Part shown: in pieces, positions 1-13,216 of the stretch
Layout: the number at the start of each line of letters is the position of its first letter
Position numbering within the stretch: position 1 is the first letter of the stretch
From: Sipunculus nudus
Taxonomy: Eukaryota; Annelida; Sipuncula; Golfingiida; Sipunculidae
Direction of reading: 5' to 3'
Length of the DNA: 64,000 nucleotides
Assembly (NCBI GenBank): GCA_026874595.1
Contig: CM049309.1
Span: 92,896,723-92,960,722 of the forward strand
Notes under the pieces: model-generated
Database searches by the model: none
Told to the model about the DNA's origin: nothing
Seen by the model: only the letters and a program-made list of their open reading frames with translations
Made by a program: the position numbers and the translations under genes

Positions 1-271
1 CGCGCGGGTCCCAGCATGCGGCGAGTCCCTTTTCGTATGTGCGGTTCCCCGCATACGGGTGACCAATTAGTTTGGATAAACGCGTGCACTTTTAAACATA
101 ATTTCACAAATTTTAGAGTAATGTGTCAAGAAAATATTCAGTGTAAACAATACTATTTTATGAAGCATGTTGAAGCGGATGTATATCGTATATCACCAGC
201 CAGGCTTAAATGGTGGCTATTTCCACTAATTACAGAGCTTTCCCCGGGCCGTATCTCAATGAAGACTTGTC

Positions 272-344
<73 letters not shown>

Positions 345-399
345 CATATATATACATATATATATATATACACATATATATACATATATATATATACAC

Positions 400-463
<64 letters not shown>

Positions 464-645
464 CAGTCAAATAAGCTCCTTTTATTTAGGACACTTACCT
501 GCTACTGATATATACATGTAGCATCCGCAAGCGGGTCCCCGCAAAAATATAACACTGCTTGATCCGCATGCGGGACCCGCGCGAGGGCCCGCACGTGTGG
601 AAATGATAACACATTTGTTGCATTTCAAACGTGCGGGACCCGCAT
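1..645. repeat. GC-rich quasi-palindromes in inverted arrangement around a (TA)n tract
   Basis: Blocks built on GCGGGWCCCGC occur near 3-12, 529-541, 566-582 and 629-643. The left block (about 1-25) matches the reverse complement of the block at about 560-585 (core CGCGCGGGTCCC then GCATGCGG, one-base gap). They flank the TA microsatellite, so the stretch could be a foldback or MITE-like element, cut by the window edge. No transposase and no clear target duplication are visible. Identity is inferred. Confidence 0.4.
273..462. repeat. (TA)n microsatellite with CA interruptions
   Basis: About 190 bp of alternating TA broken by regularly spaced ACATATA steps. It produces long Ile-Tyr open frames on both strands, which are not genes. 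Confidence 0.95.
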
Positions 646-659
646 TTATAGAAAGGCAT

Positions 660-660
<1 letters not shown>

Positions 661-702
<42 letters not shown>
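661..702. repeat. (CT)n microsatellite
   Basis: About 40 bp of CT dinucleotides with one CG interruption near the left end. Confidence 0.95.
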
Positions 703-706
<4 letters not shown>

Positions 707-2081
707 ATTTTACTTTCGTTTTTGAGACAAACAAAGCACAGGATTTATGTCGACTTGTAAGCTTAGGTTCATGTATTGCCGGCCACAGTACACCATCAGT
801 TACTAGCAGCCAGTGCATCTGTTATCTTGAAATCTTGCGCTCCTATTAATCATGTGATTAATATGCAAAATTAAGCCTTTATTGCCGCCCTCGTGTTATC
901 TTAATTTCTTCTAATCGAAGTGATTTTTCTCTCTTTTTTTCAAGCTTATAAAGTATTAATAGCAAACTCATCCTTATAGAAAATATAATGCACTTAATCT
1001 GTATTGAGTCAGATTATTTTCATGTCTTTACGGAACTTTAAATTTGGACGGAGGCAAAGTGGACAATTTGATGCGTTTGCTTCATGTATTGTCTGAAGCC
1101 AAGTTCTCAGGATACAACCAGCAGCAGCGTATTTCACAGGAATCTTGATCACTGGGTTACTATGTGAATTTTGCTGCAGTAAGCGCCACCTTACTAGGTC
1201 AACTTTTTTGCGGGCTTAAAGTACATTTTCCACCGTTCTTAAGATTCTAGTAAGTCGATACAATCTTTCCCCGTCACAATGCTTTATTAGAGAGAGAAAA
1301 ACTAAATAAGCATGAACAAAACTAGATTTGATTTTTTCAAAGTTAGTGTATTTGCTGAATTTTTAACTTGGTAGATCGCAAAGTTTGACCGTTTTGTGTA
1401 CATGTTTTATTATCTGTTACAAAAATCCCAAGATTATCACAGCTGTCAGGACAAAATTTTACAAGGAAGTTGACCGCTGTGTATTCTGAACTGCAGGTGG
1501 CGTCACCTTTGTAAACTTTGTCTGTGTGAGCTAACAATTTTTTCCACTTTTTCATTTACAAATCCTCTCACATGCCTTACTTGACAATTTCTTAGAGGAA
1601 CTAGAATTATGTAGTGTAAATTTTGTCAACTTCTCTTTTTTTTAAATTGCGTTTTTACAGAATGTCATATAGGATAGTTCGCAAAAAACTGACATTAATG
1701 AATCCATGATGTCATGTCTTTTGCGAAATACCTCGATATAGCCACAGCTATTCGCACCAAAATTGACAGGAATATTGATAATATGACTGCCCACTGGCCA
1801 TAAGCTGCAGGTAGGGCCAAATATTAATATACTCCAAAGGACCATTTATATATCATTTATTTTTCCGGAATAAACCAGGAATACATTAACACATTAGCTT
1901 TCATTAGCCCCCCCCCCTCCCATCTCCTTATTTTGTTGTAATGTCAATTTAGATTTTGTCAGGTAAGTATTATCGCGTATTAGATAAGAAATCAGTATTT
2001 TGCTTCATTTACCATGATAAAGCGCTATAACCAGAAAGTTTAAACGATATTTTACCATAAAATGCTGTTTTGTCTGTTTTC
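703..2081. other. Non-coding stretch with degraded dispersed repeats
   Basis: No gene is supported. Three related segments recur near 1135-1205, 1430-1520 and 1750-1820: each has a phrase like ACAGGAATATTGAT followed by a GCTGCAGGT-like block, once with AGGTGGCGTCACCT (1495-1508). The same phrases recur at 8450-8540 and 8860-8940, so this is an old dispersed family. A C10 tract lies at 1908-1917. Small minus-strand frames here fall inside these repeats and are not genes. Confidence 0.55.
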
Positions 2082-4807
2082 GGAGAGGTATAGTCCATGC
2101 GTCACTAGCTTATCCTAGATGTTTTCCATCTCATACCAGAGGTTAGCAGAGGGGCATAGTCCATGGGTCACTATCTTATTTTGGATAAGTGTTTCCCATC
2201 TCATACCAGAGGTTAGCGGAGAGGCATAGTCCATGGGTCACTAGCTTATCCTAGATCGGAGATGTCTATCTCATACGAGGGGTTAACGGTGAGGCATAGT
2301 CCATGGGTCACTAGCTTTTCCTAGATCAGAGATGTCCATCTCATACTAGAGGTTAGCGGAGAGGCATAGGCCATGGGTCACTAGCTTATCCTAGATCAGA
2401 GATGTCCATCTCATACGAGAGGTTAGCGGAGAGGCATAGTCGATGGGTCACTAGCTTATCCTGGATCAGAGATGTCCATCTCATACGAGAGGTTAGCGGA
2501 GAGGCATAGGCCATGGGTCACTAGCTTATCCTAGATAAGAGATGTCCATCTCATACGAGAGGTTAGCGGAGAGGCACCGTCCATGGGTCACTAGTTTATC
2601 ATAGATCAGAGTTGTCTATCTCATACGAGAGGTTAGCAGAGAGGCATAGGCCATGGGTCACTAGCTTATCCTAGATCAGAGTTGTCTATCTCATACGAGA
2701 GGTTAGCGGAGAGGCATAGGCCATGGGTCACTAGCTTATCCTAGATCAGACTTGTCTATCTCATACGAGAGGTTAGCGGAGAGACAGTCGATGGGTCACT
2801 AGCGTATCCTGGATCAGAGATGTCTCATCTCATACGAGAGGTTAGCGGAGAGGCATAGGCCATGGGTCACTAGCTTATCCTATATCAGACTTGTCTATCT
2901 CATACGAGAGGTTAGCGGAGAGGCATAGTCGATGGGTCACTAGCGTATCCTGGATCAGAGATGTCCCATCTCGTACGAGAGGGTAGCGGAGAGGTATAGG
3001 CCATGGGTCACTAGCTTATTCTGATCAGAGATGTCCATCTCATATGAGGGGTTAGCGGAGAGGCATAGGCCATGGGTCACTAGCTTATCCTAGATCAGAG
3101 TTGTCTATCTCATACGAGAGGTTAGCGGAGAGGCATAGTCGATGGGTCACTAGCTTATCCTGGATCAGAGATGTCCATCTCGTACGAGAGGTTAGCGGAG
3201 AGGCATAGGCCATGGGTCACTAGCTTATCCTAGATCAGAGATGTCCATCTCATACGAGAGGTTAGCGGAGAGGCATAGGCCATGGGACACTAGCTTATCC
3301 TAGATCAGAGTTGTCCATTTTATACGAGAGGTTAGCGGAGAGGCATTGTCCATGGGTCACTAGCTTATCCTAGATCAGAGATGTCCATCGCATACGATAA
3401 ATTAGCGGAGAGGCATAGTCCATGGGTCACTAGCTTATCCTAGATCAGAGATGTCCATCTCATACGAGAGGTTAGCGGAGAGGCATAGTCGATGGGTCAC
3501 TAGCTTATCCTGGATCAGAGATGTCCATCTCGTACGAGAGGTTAGCGGAGAGGCATAGGCCATGGGTCACTAGCTTATCCTAGATCAGAGATGTCCATCT
3601 CATACGAGAGGTTAGCGGAGAGGCATAGGCCATGGGACACTAGCTTATCCTAGATCAGAGTTGTCCATTTTATACGAGAGGTTAGCGGAGAGGCATTGTC
3701 CATGGGTCACTAGCTTATCCTAGATCAGAGATGTCCATCGCATACGATAAATAAGCGGAGAGGCATAGTCCATGGGTCACTAGCTTATCCTAGATCAGAG
3801 ATGTCCATCTCATACGAGAGGTTAGCGGAGAGGCATAGGCCATGGGTCACTAGCTTATCCTTGATCAGATATGTCCATCTGATACGAGTGGTTAGCGGAG
3901 AGGCATAGGCCATGGGTCACTAGCTTATCCTAGATCAGAGATGTCCATCTCATACGAGAGGTTAACGGTGAGGCATAGTCCATGGGTCACTAGCTAATCT
4001 TAGATAAGTGTTTTCCATCTCATACGAGAGGTTTACGGTGAGGCATAGTCCATGGGTCACTAGCTAATCTTAGATAAGTGTTTTCCATCTCATACGAGAG
4101 GTTGACGGTGAGGCATAGTCCATGCGTCACTAGCTTATCCTAGATCAGATATGTCCATCTCATACGAGAGGTTAGCGGGGAGGCATAGGCCATGGGTCAC
4201 TAGCTTATCCTGGATCAGAGATGTCCATCTCATACGAGGGGTTAACGGTGAGGCATAGTCCATGGGTCACTAGCTTATCCTAGATCAGAGATGTCCATCT
4301 CATACGAGGGGTTAACGGTGAGGCATAGTCCATGGGTCACTAGCTTATCCTAGATCAGAGATGTCCATCTCATACGAGAGGTTAGCGGTGAGGCATAGTC
4401 CATGGGTCACTAGCTTATCCTAGATCAGAGGGGTCCATCTCATACGAGAGCTTGCCGGAGAGGCATAGTCCATGGGTCACTAGCTTATCCTGGATCAGAG
4501 ATGTCCATCTCATACGAGAGGTTAGCAGAGAGGCATAGTCCATGGGTCACTAGCTTATCCTAGATCATAGGGGTCCATCTCATACGAGAGGTTAGCGGAG
4601 AGGCATAGTCCATGGGTCACTAGCTTATCCTAGATCAGAGATGTCCATCTCATACGAGGGGTTAACGGTGAGGCATAGTCCATGGGTCACTAGCTCATCC
4701 TAGATCAGAGATGTTCATCTCATACGAGGGGTTAACGGTGAGGCATAGTCCATGGGTCACCGGCTTATCCTAGATCAAAGATGTCCATCTCATTACAGAG
4801 GATAGCC
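2082..4807. repeat. 70-bp minisatellite array, about 39 copies
   Basis: The monomer contains GGCCATGGGTCACTAGC and CATCTCATACGAGAGG, and successive copies are 70 bp apart (for example GATGTCCATC at 2401 and 2471). Copies at the left edge are the most diverged. Variant markers (CATGGGACAC, TCGCATACGATAAAT) recur 350 bp apart, showing a five-monomer higher-order unit at about 3121-3470 and 3471-3820. No long open frame runs through it. Confidence 0.97.
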
Positions 4808-6170
4808 ACATAGTTCTGTAGATTTGGGTTCAAATGCGTTCAAATATAAAGGCACATTGTCATATACAGAAATATGTGCCGTAAATATTAATATTTAGGT
4901 AAATTATCTGTGATATTTGTTTCCCTTATTCAACATAACTTTAACGTGAAACATTACATTTATAGTTGACAATGATACCGCTAATTCACGTACCCGTGTG
5001 AACTCCGTGTTAGTAATCAGAATGTTCTTCCATTCTATCCCCCATGCATGGTACAAACGTTATTTCGGGTATATAGAATGTGCCTTGTATCTTTTGTGTC
5101 CTGTATTCTTGGAACCCCCTCCCCCCCCCCCTCCCTCGTACCCCAGTAAAATGTGTTTTTAAAGATAGAAATTAAAATTGTTGTTAATTGTAGAAATACT
5201 GTAAAAATGCTTTAATCCAAGGCTAAATCAGTCCAAAAAATGAATTTTTATTTCATTTTTTTGTTTCAATTAAATTTCACAAGGAAATTTATGCATATAT
5301 CTGGTGGACTGCTATCATTCTTAACAAAATTATCAAGTTTATCAGCAAAGTTGAAAATCAACAGACACAATATGAAGTACAGTACGCAAGATGTTCATGA
5401 TAAGGAAAAAGTATATTTTCATGTGAATATTGTAAGAACACAGCAACGCACGCTGGGGGCATTTTGGGTGGTTTAAAGCCATTTTAGGATTCCAGTGTAT
5501 TTAGGAGCTGAAATTCATTATACATACCAAGGAAATTGCATCAAAATCCTTCATTTTTACTAAAAATTAAAAATCAAATTTTCCCATAACGTGGCAAGGA
5601 ATGTCCCCTTTCCCAATCAGGGTACATAGCTCTCGATCGAAATGTCTTTCAGCCTACGGCCCTGACCCGAGATGCATCCTGTCAAGAAAGTTCTCATTAT
5701 GTGTGATGGATGTGTCACCTGTTTGTCTACAAGGTGTTACTAAACGCGGTACATGCGTCAGTGTTGACAAGCAGACAAACCCGGTATTCTAAGGTGCTTA
5801 GTTGCACATGTGCGGAAACGTAAAGGCTGCTAGTTTCAAAAAGCCATATGAAAACCTCGTCTGAGTTGCCGCCAGATGTGCTTGGGTTTGGAATATTTTA
5901 GCGGGCCCCACGTGTTATAAACACGTGGATATACACACAATGAACAATCTGTCTGCGATTGGATCTGCGTTTTCTGGTATGTTTTATGAAACAAAAATAT
6001 GTCCAAGGGGTTATCTTCAGTTAATAGACGTCAGATATTGGTATAGGCCATTTAAGAATCCTGGTTTTATTCCATCTGAGTCTCCAAGGCTGAATGGGTT
6101 AATCTTGTATAATCTCCAATGTAGGTTGAACCAAACTATGGTTCAACTATGCCACTTAACCTGTCATATA
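4808..6170. other. Non-coding stretch
   Basis: AT-rich sequence with a C-rich tract near 5117-5132. Short frames at 5240-5476, 5601-5792 and 5925-6236 have no recognisable domain, no splice-site support and ordinary non-coding composition. Nothing is called as a gene. Confidence 0.5.
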
Positions 6171-6527
6171 AAGCATTGCTATAATGACTGGTTTATTTCT
6201 ACAGTCACTAGAAATAACTACATTTCAAAGACCTGATGACAGAGAAGTTTTATATGTTGTACTTGAAAATGTTCATCCTTGTTCAGTAGGCAGTGCCTTC
6301 TTCACGCTACGGACTTATCTTTTAGAATAGTGCTTTTCCTTAATACTGGAAAGTATTGCTATAATGACTGGTTTATTTCTACAATCACTAGAAAGAACTA
6401 CATTTCAAAGACCTGATGACAGAGCAGTTTCTATATTTTGTACTTGAAAATGTTCATCCTTGTTCAGCAGGCCTTCTTCACGCCACGGACTTATCTTTTA
6501 AAATAGTGCTTTTCCTTAATACTGGAA
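6171..6527. repeat. Tandem duplication of a 180-bp segment
   Basis: ATAATGACTGGTTTATTTCT starts at 6181 and again at 6361, and similarity continues through GATGACAGAG and the TGCTTTTCCTTAATACTGGA end. The copies are 6171-6350 and 6351-6527, with scattered substitutions and small deletions, so the event is not very recent. No coding function is apparent. Confidence 0.9.
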
Positions 6528-9500
6528 TACGCACCTTCTACCCTCAAAATTATCAACATATACGATGACTGAAATGCTCAGAAAAGTAATGTGTTTGGCA
6601 AAGGTGAGATACAGTCATATAACCCAAGTCTGGCATAACCATCGATTCCACCCATGTGCAGGTTGCATGGTGAGGTGTGTCATCAGCTGTGGCATTTATA
6701 TACTTTACTGTGGCGTGTAACAGTATCCACAACACTACTGGAAAGTGAACACTTCATCCTGTAAAGTTGATGCAAATTACATGCATTAACAATAAAGGGT
6801 CATATTTCGACTTTGCAAGACCATTTCTCCACTGGGCTTCACCCACAACACAGGAAATCTTAAACCATGTGTACCAAGACTTGTTTTACGTCAGTATAAT
6901 TAGTGCCAAAATCTGGGAAAATAATGTTGCAAACTGAAATCAAACAACAGTTTTTTTTTCAATTTATGAGACAAAAACATGATTTTGAGCACCCTGAAAG
7001 ACAGGATTTTCTTAGCTTTCAAGGTTGATGAACAGATCTGATTTAGTTCATTCAATATAAGCAATATGTGTCATATTCACTTTCAGCCGGGAAAGTGTGA
7101 ACAGAATCAACCCATTTGAGTGAAGTTTTACACAAAAGTTCCAGTATTCCAATAAATCAGTACAAAGATTTATATAAAATGTGCTGTTTTTATTCTTTAT
7201 CCCTGGACAGCTTTATTATAGCAATCGTCAGTTTCTCAATTATTTCTCTTTCGCCTGAAATAACAGCACCCTTGTCATTTATTCATGAATGGTACAAATG
7301 GTATTTGTTAGAGTATAAAAATAATGGTATACATTTTGACCATTAAAACGAAACAATGCCCTGTATTAAATCAGACATATATTCCTTTAATGCTGCTTTA
7401 CGTTGTATCAAGATAAGGACAGAGATCTCTTTAAGATTATGAATAAAAGTTATGAAATTTTCCTACAGTTTGTCCATTTTGGTAAAAATTCATACAAAAG
7501 AAACTTCCAGTTATTCATGCACGGAATGCGAAGAAATGTACGTTTTCGGACAGTTTTATCCAAGTTTTCGTCGGGAAATATTTTTCATTTTTACATGCCT
7601 GAAGGTTATTCGACATTGATTGTCGGATATTAGCTTTGTCACAGTATTAGCTCGTGTTAACTCAGCAATCCATATTTTGCCAAATGGACCTTCAAATATA
7701 TTGTGCTTAGACCAGGCGTATATATTTCTTATGTATATATGTACATACAATGCCCGTACCTGTGAATATGTAAAGACTCGGCTACTAAAATTATGAAATG
7801 GCATAAAAAAATTATGCATGTTTATCGTGTCTATGTAGAAATGCCAATCCCATGCCTTAAATTTTGCTGAGATATAATATTTAAGTCCAACAACAAATGT
7901 GTCATCTATATATTGTTTACATTTACATTACATCCTGTTTGATTAATGTTTTCCATTTGGTTATTCATATCGCACACCAAGGAGACTATTATATGTATTT
8001 CTCTACTTTTTAAAATCATTTCATCACGACAATGCACCCACATGAAGTATATGTGCCCTTAGGATTTAACTCCCCTAACACCTAATACTTACTCTTGGAA
8101 GTAACTGACGTTTATTTTAGGGTTCATGCATCCTTCACAGGCCCGCAGGTCAGTGGTGCATTATGTCCGCTATCATGCAGGTGAGGTACCGATTTGCATC
8201 AAGAATCAACTGTCTGTTTGAAATTATTTTAGTGTTGTTAATTATTGTACCATTCAACTGGTTTTAATATTATATAGCTAGATATGATGTGCTCTTCACT
8301 TTGTCGAGGTCTGATCACGAGGTGATAGAAAGTATGAAACCAACTGTACTAGGGAGGACTACTTAAATTGCCCGCGTCCTTAATTCTGTCAGTCCGTCCG
8401 TCCGACCCGCCTCCTTTTACCAATGTCCCTAACAGCCCCTGCTGTTTTCATCACATTATTTTGCAGACTGACTGACAATTCTGACATGGGATTATAGCCT
8501 GCAGGTTGCGCCATCTCTGTTGAACTTTTGTGCGATCAAAATGTTTACTTTCCTGAAGATAAGTCAGTAATTTCGAACACATTAGTTTTAAAATCATAAA
8601 CGTAATCCTGGGAGCAATGGAAGTTAAAACAAGACTGTTAAATGGGATTATTTTCATCATGATGCTTTTACAAATTCTCTGAGTTTGCTGATCACGTAAT
8701 TTTATGATTTCACATGATTGGTTGTATGGTGAAATATCAGTTACTTTTTTTCTCATGAATCGCAGCACCAGTCCTTGCCAAATCGCGAAAATCTTGTGAT
8801 TTCATATGTTTGTTTATACGATACAAAATTTGTTACCTTTTATCTCATGAACCGCTGCACCAATCATAATCAATTTTTGCAGGAATATTGATCATGTGCT
8901 ATATGATTTTGACCTGCAGATGGCGCCACCTATGGTTGCCTACTCTGTGTTGTGAAATGTTTTGTTCTCAGAAATCCCTGAATTAGTCAGAAAATATTTT
9001 AACTGAAGCTTTCATATCACTGAGAAATTAAATAGGTATGAATTGAATGGCTTATATTCAAAATAGCAAATAAAAATGTAACAAATCACCAACTTTTATG
9101 ATTTGCACACTAAATGTAAACTCTAGCACTGAATATGCCAGGAACAACAGGAGCTATAAAAGCATACAATTTTATAATCATATTTCTTGGCAACAGCCAT
9201 GAGAAGCACTTATTTTGGATAAAAGCTGGAAAGGTTATTTCAGTTTCAATGTGTTTTTTTTTTCTTTTGTTACCTTTTATCATTCACAATATTAGAGGCA
9301 ATGAAACACCTAACCCTTTTCTTGTTCAATTTTTTAAGTTTACCACTGCATCTCTTACAGTCAAACAGCTAATTTCTTATTTATTTATTTATTTCCTTTT
9401 GTTCATACAAGGAGAGCTCACTCAGGAAGTGCTGTTTTTCAATGATGTCCTGCCATAATTCAAGGGGTCCTGCTATTATCATGCATTAAAGTACATCTAG

Positions 9501-12500
9501 CTTGTTTGCATTTTGCACGTATTTTTAATTTAAAAGTGATTCTTACCAATGTTTGGTGATTTTATAGCATCTCTGATTTTCTAGTTAAACACCCGAAAGG
9601 GGGGGGTCTGTTTTTGTGGGGGCTAGATGTAATGCTAAATTGAGCCTCTCAGCCCATGTATTGGGCTTGCGCCCTCTTAGAATAAACCTTAGAAACCAAT
9701 ATCTCTACAGAGTACTCTCAACCAATGTCTGTCAAAATGCAAGATTACCAGAAAGACTTAATTAAAGTTACGTATCTGAGGTGGATATAGTTATCAGGAT
9801 AATTGACTGAACAGTTCAACCAGAGAAATGACGGAAGAATTGTTTTTTATTTGAACTAAATTTTACTTTGACTTGGGAGGGGACAATTATAAAATGGGAT
9901 TATGGATCCAAGAAATAAATAATGGATAGCTGTCACAATGTCGAATAAAGTAGGGGTGTCCTGTCTCCATTAGACCTGCTTAGAATCACCTGCTACAATA
10001 AATATAGCCATCAGCCTTGTCTAACAGTGATGGCTTGTCTAGCAGGCAACTGTATGAAAGACAACACGGCATTCACATTTTAGTACAGATAATTATCAAA
10101 TGCCATACAATGAAATCTACACCTTGCACTAATAAATCAGAAATAGACCCAGAGGGGGGTTGAGACCTCCGCCTCCCCCTTTTCAGCCGTCGAAACCTTT
10201 TTTTAGTGGGTCAGACTAATTTTTGCGGCCTGGACCTCCCTTTTCTGGAACTGGGACCTTTTTCCAGGCTTTCTCATTAGTCTTCGTGGGTTGGACCCTA
10301 CCTTGTCCTAATTCCTGAATCCGCCCCTGTAAATTGATCAAGGAATTTGGGCCTTATCTGTATTCTCATAAGGGGTCAGACCAAATTTTGGGGCCCGGAC
10401 TTTCCGAAGTAAGGTTGGCGACTAAAATGAAGCAAGATAGTGATCAGATGCCGTGCACTTCAGCCAACGTACATATTATAAAAGAGTTCCATTTCACTCG
10501 CAAACTGAATGAATCCTATAACCCACGTTAAGGTCTAAGTAACGTCTCAAAATCATAAAACGTTCATTTAAAAAAATGGTTAACTTCCAGGTCCCTGTTA
10601 TCCCTACCTTGTAACAAAAATGTAGTTTTAGCAACTTACCTCATCATTAAGGAAAAATAGCATTTAAACTGACCTTTCAATCCGCCCGTGATATGGGGTG
10701 TAAACAAAATCACAGAACATTCTTCAGTCACTGACTGGCTGGTCAGTTGGAGCTAAGACTTGATTGACATGTGGGACTGTTACCTGATATTGCTGTCTTT
10801 ATAGCTTTGGTACTTCTTGTCTTGATAAGCTGGGTCCTGTTTATTCACAATTAATTAGCGCAACTTGGGGTAGTCAGATGACTTAATTATTATTGGACAG
10901 AAGCTACTGATTCTGATTTGGTCATACAGACTTTTGGCTCATATGACAGTTGTCATAAAAAAATACTTGCTTATACATGATAAATGGTTCAGAGTAATCC
11001 GAGCGGGAGTGAACAAAATCAGATTCTATTATGGATTCATGTTATACAACTCTCACCTTTATTCACATTTGGTCATTTTTTCAAAACAGTATTTCAGTCG
11101 ATTACACCATCTCGAGCTGGGTATTTCTCACAGTCTATCACACCATGCAGAATGGCAGCGCTTTCTAGATTCTATGGCTTGTATCATTGATCGTTTTTAT
11201 GTTCACACTCTATTGCTTATTTTATGGATTGTGCACAATCTGTAATCGTGATCCATAGAGTGTTCACATGCCATGGTTCGTCCATGAAATGTATATCTTT
11301 TTTTTGTTTGACCATAAAGAATGTATACATTTCATTGTAAGCTAAAATCTATACGACATGTATTTATCACTGGGGCTAAGTTATATATTCTGATGAATAC
11401 ATCTTCTAAAGCTACAGTGAACCAAAGTAGTTTTATTACAGTGAGAACTTAATGCAGAATTGTGAAACTATGTCAGGCACTAAGATCAATCTGTATAGAA
11501 AACTAAGGAACTACCTAACTAAATGCACAACACATCGCTACAGTATGGCTATAGATGTTTTAAATGCATTTACGCATTAAAATAGTTGAGATGATATATA
11601 CGGACAGTATATATGCTTTGGATATGCTCAAACTCCCTAAGAAATAAAATGAAATAACATTGCCAACTGGTCAAAAAGCTAAATGACCAGGGTCCGTAAA
11701 ATTAAATTATTTAAATGATATACTAGGATCAGCTGTTTCTTGTTCTGTCTGCATGTAGATGGCAAGTAACGTTGATGACTCAAAGTAAATCGTTTTCATT
11801 TTAATAAGGTAATTTCCTAGAAAACTACATATGGAAGTGGCAACCTAATATGGCAATTAAGAATCTTACAATTAATCCCCCATTTATGTTTCTCAACATT
11901 TCAGTCTCTTCACCATGATCTGGCAGATATGATGTATCCCTCCATAAGTAGCCATCTTAGTTTTAGCTGGTTATATTTTGAGAGTGTTCACGTGACATTC
12001 AATCAGTAGCCGTCAGTTGAGACTGTTTTTTGCATGTGACCAATGACCTTGACACCATAAGTGGGTCTGATATGTTGTAAAATGTAGACTGATTTCTCAT
12101 ATTTTTAAATATTTCTTTTTCTTAAATAAGATGTAAGGTGGGTATTTATTTACCTTGTTGAAAATTAGGTCCTTCAGTCTGCTAATCTAAACTAAAGTTG
12201 TTTCCCTTGAAAGTAACTAATAAATATTTTCATAGCAAAAAAAGGTGGACATGACCGGAAGAAACTGACTAGTCCGTTTCACCACTAGCTGTCCACTTGT
12301 GTCTTGTAGTTAATTTTCTTAAAAGTTTATATTTTTCAATAATTTCCCATAAAACTTTGGAAATTGAGAATTTTACAATAAATCCCCAGTTTATGTTTGA
12401 TAACGTTTTGGTCTCTTCACAATGATCTAGCAGACCTATAGCATCAAATAACAAGAATGGCTTGGGAAAAAAAGAGACTCACGAAGAATATCTTATGTCC

Positions 12501-12678
12501 TTGGGGTACAATTTGTGTCTACGACGCCCATTGAACTGCAAAGATTGTATTAATATATTTAATATTTAACAACAAATTATAATGAATTTTCGGCCAGGCC
12601 GATTCGATGTAATTATCTAAATAATTTTCACATAGTGAGTAGGCCTATGTACCAGGCACTATTGGGAAGAACGGAGAA
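6528..12678. other. Long non-coding stretch, no gene supported
   Basis: AT-rich DNA. Diverged dispersed repeats lie at about 8450-8540 and 8860-8945 (the latter with AGATGGCGCCACCT at 8918-8931). A G/C-rich repeat-like block lies at about 10140-10420, where GGGTCAGACTAATTTTTG is echoed by GGGTCAGACCAAATTTTGG. Frames such as 9135-9458 (+) are low-complexity and hydrophobic and look accidental. A weak candidate exon at 8126-8185 is treated in the findings. Confidence 0.5.
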
Positions 12679-13216
12679 CTCTGTGTAGACAGGGGTGATT
12701 ACTTTTAGTACAAGACATCTTGTGTAGACAGGGGTAATTCATTTTAGTACAAGTCATCTTGTGTAGACAGGGGTTATTACTTTTAGTAAAAGTCATCTTG
12801 TGTAGACAGGGGTTATTCATTTTAGTACAAGTCATCTTGTGTAGACATGGGTTATTTATTTTGGTACATGCAAGTCATCTTGTGTAGACAGGGGTTATTT
12901 ATTTTAGTGCAAGTTATCTTGTGTAAACAGGGGTTATTTATTTTGGTACATGCAAGTCATCTTGTGTAGACAGGGTTGATTACTTTTAGTACAAGACATC
13001 TTGTGTAGACAGGGGTAATTCATTCTAGTACAAGTCATCTTGTGTAGACAGGGGTTATTACTTTTAGTACAAGTCATCTTGTGTAGACAGGGGTAATTCA
13101 TTTTAGTACAAGTCATCTTGTGCAGACAGGGGTTATTACTTTTAGTACAAGTCATCTTGTGTAGACAGGGGTTATTTATTTTAGTGCAAGTCATCTTGTG
13201 TGAACAAGAATTATTC
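12679..13216. repeat. 39-bp minisatellite array, about 13 copies
   Basis: The monomer contains GTCATCTTGTGTAGACAGGG followed by a TTATTACTTTTAGTACAA block. Most units are 39 bp; those with GGTACATGCAAG carry a 4-bp insertion. Because 39 is a multiple of 3, the minus strand stays open over 12934-13218 as a 13-residue repeat around PCLHKMTC. The frame tracks the repeat, so it is taken as a by-product of the array. Confidence 0.95.

Noticed and set aside
16-521. Overlapping open frames with long Ile-Tyr runs on both strands
   Set aside because: They are translations of the (TA)n microsatellite and exist in several frames at once.
9135-9458. 107-codon + strand frame with hydrophobic stretches
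   Set aside because: The composition is that of T-rich non-coding DNA. No family is recognised and no splice signals or neighbours support it.
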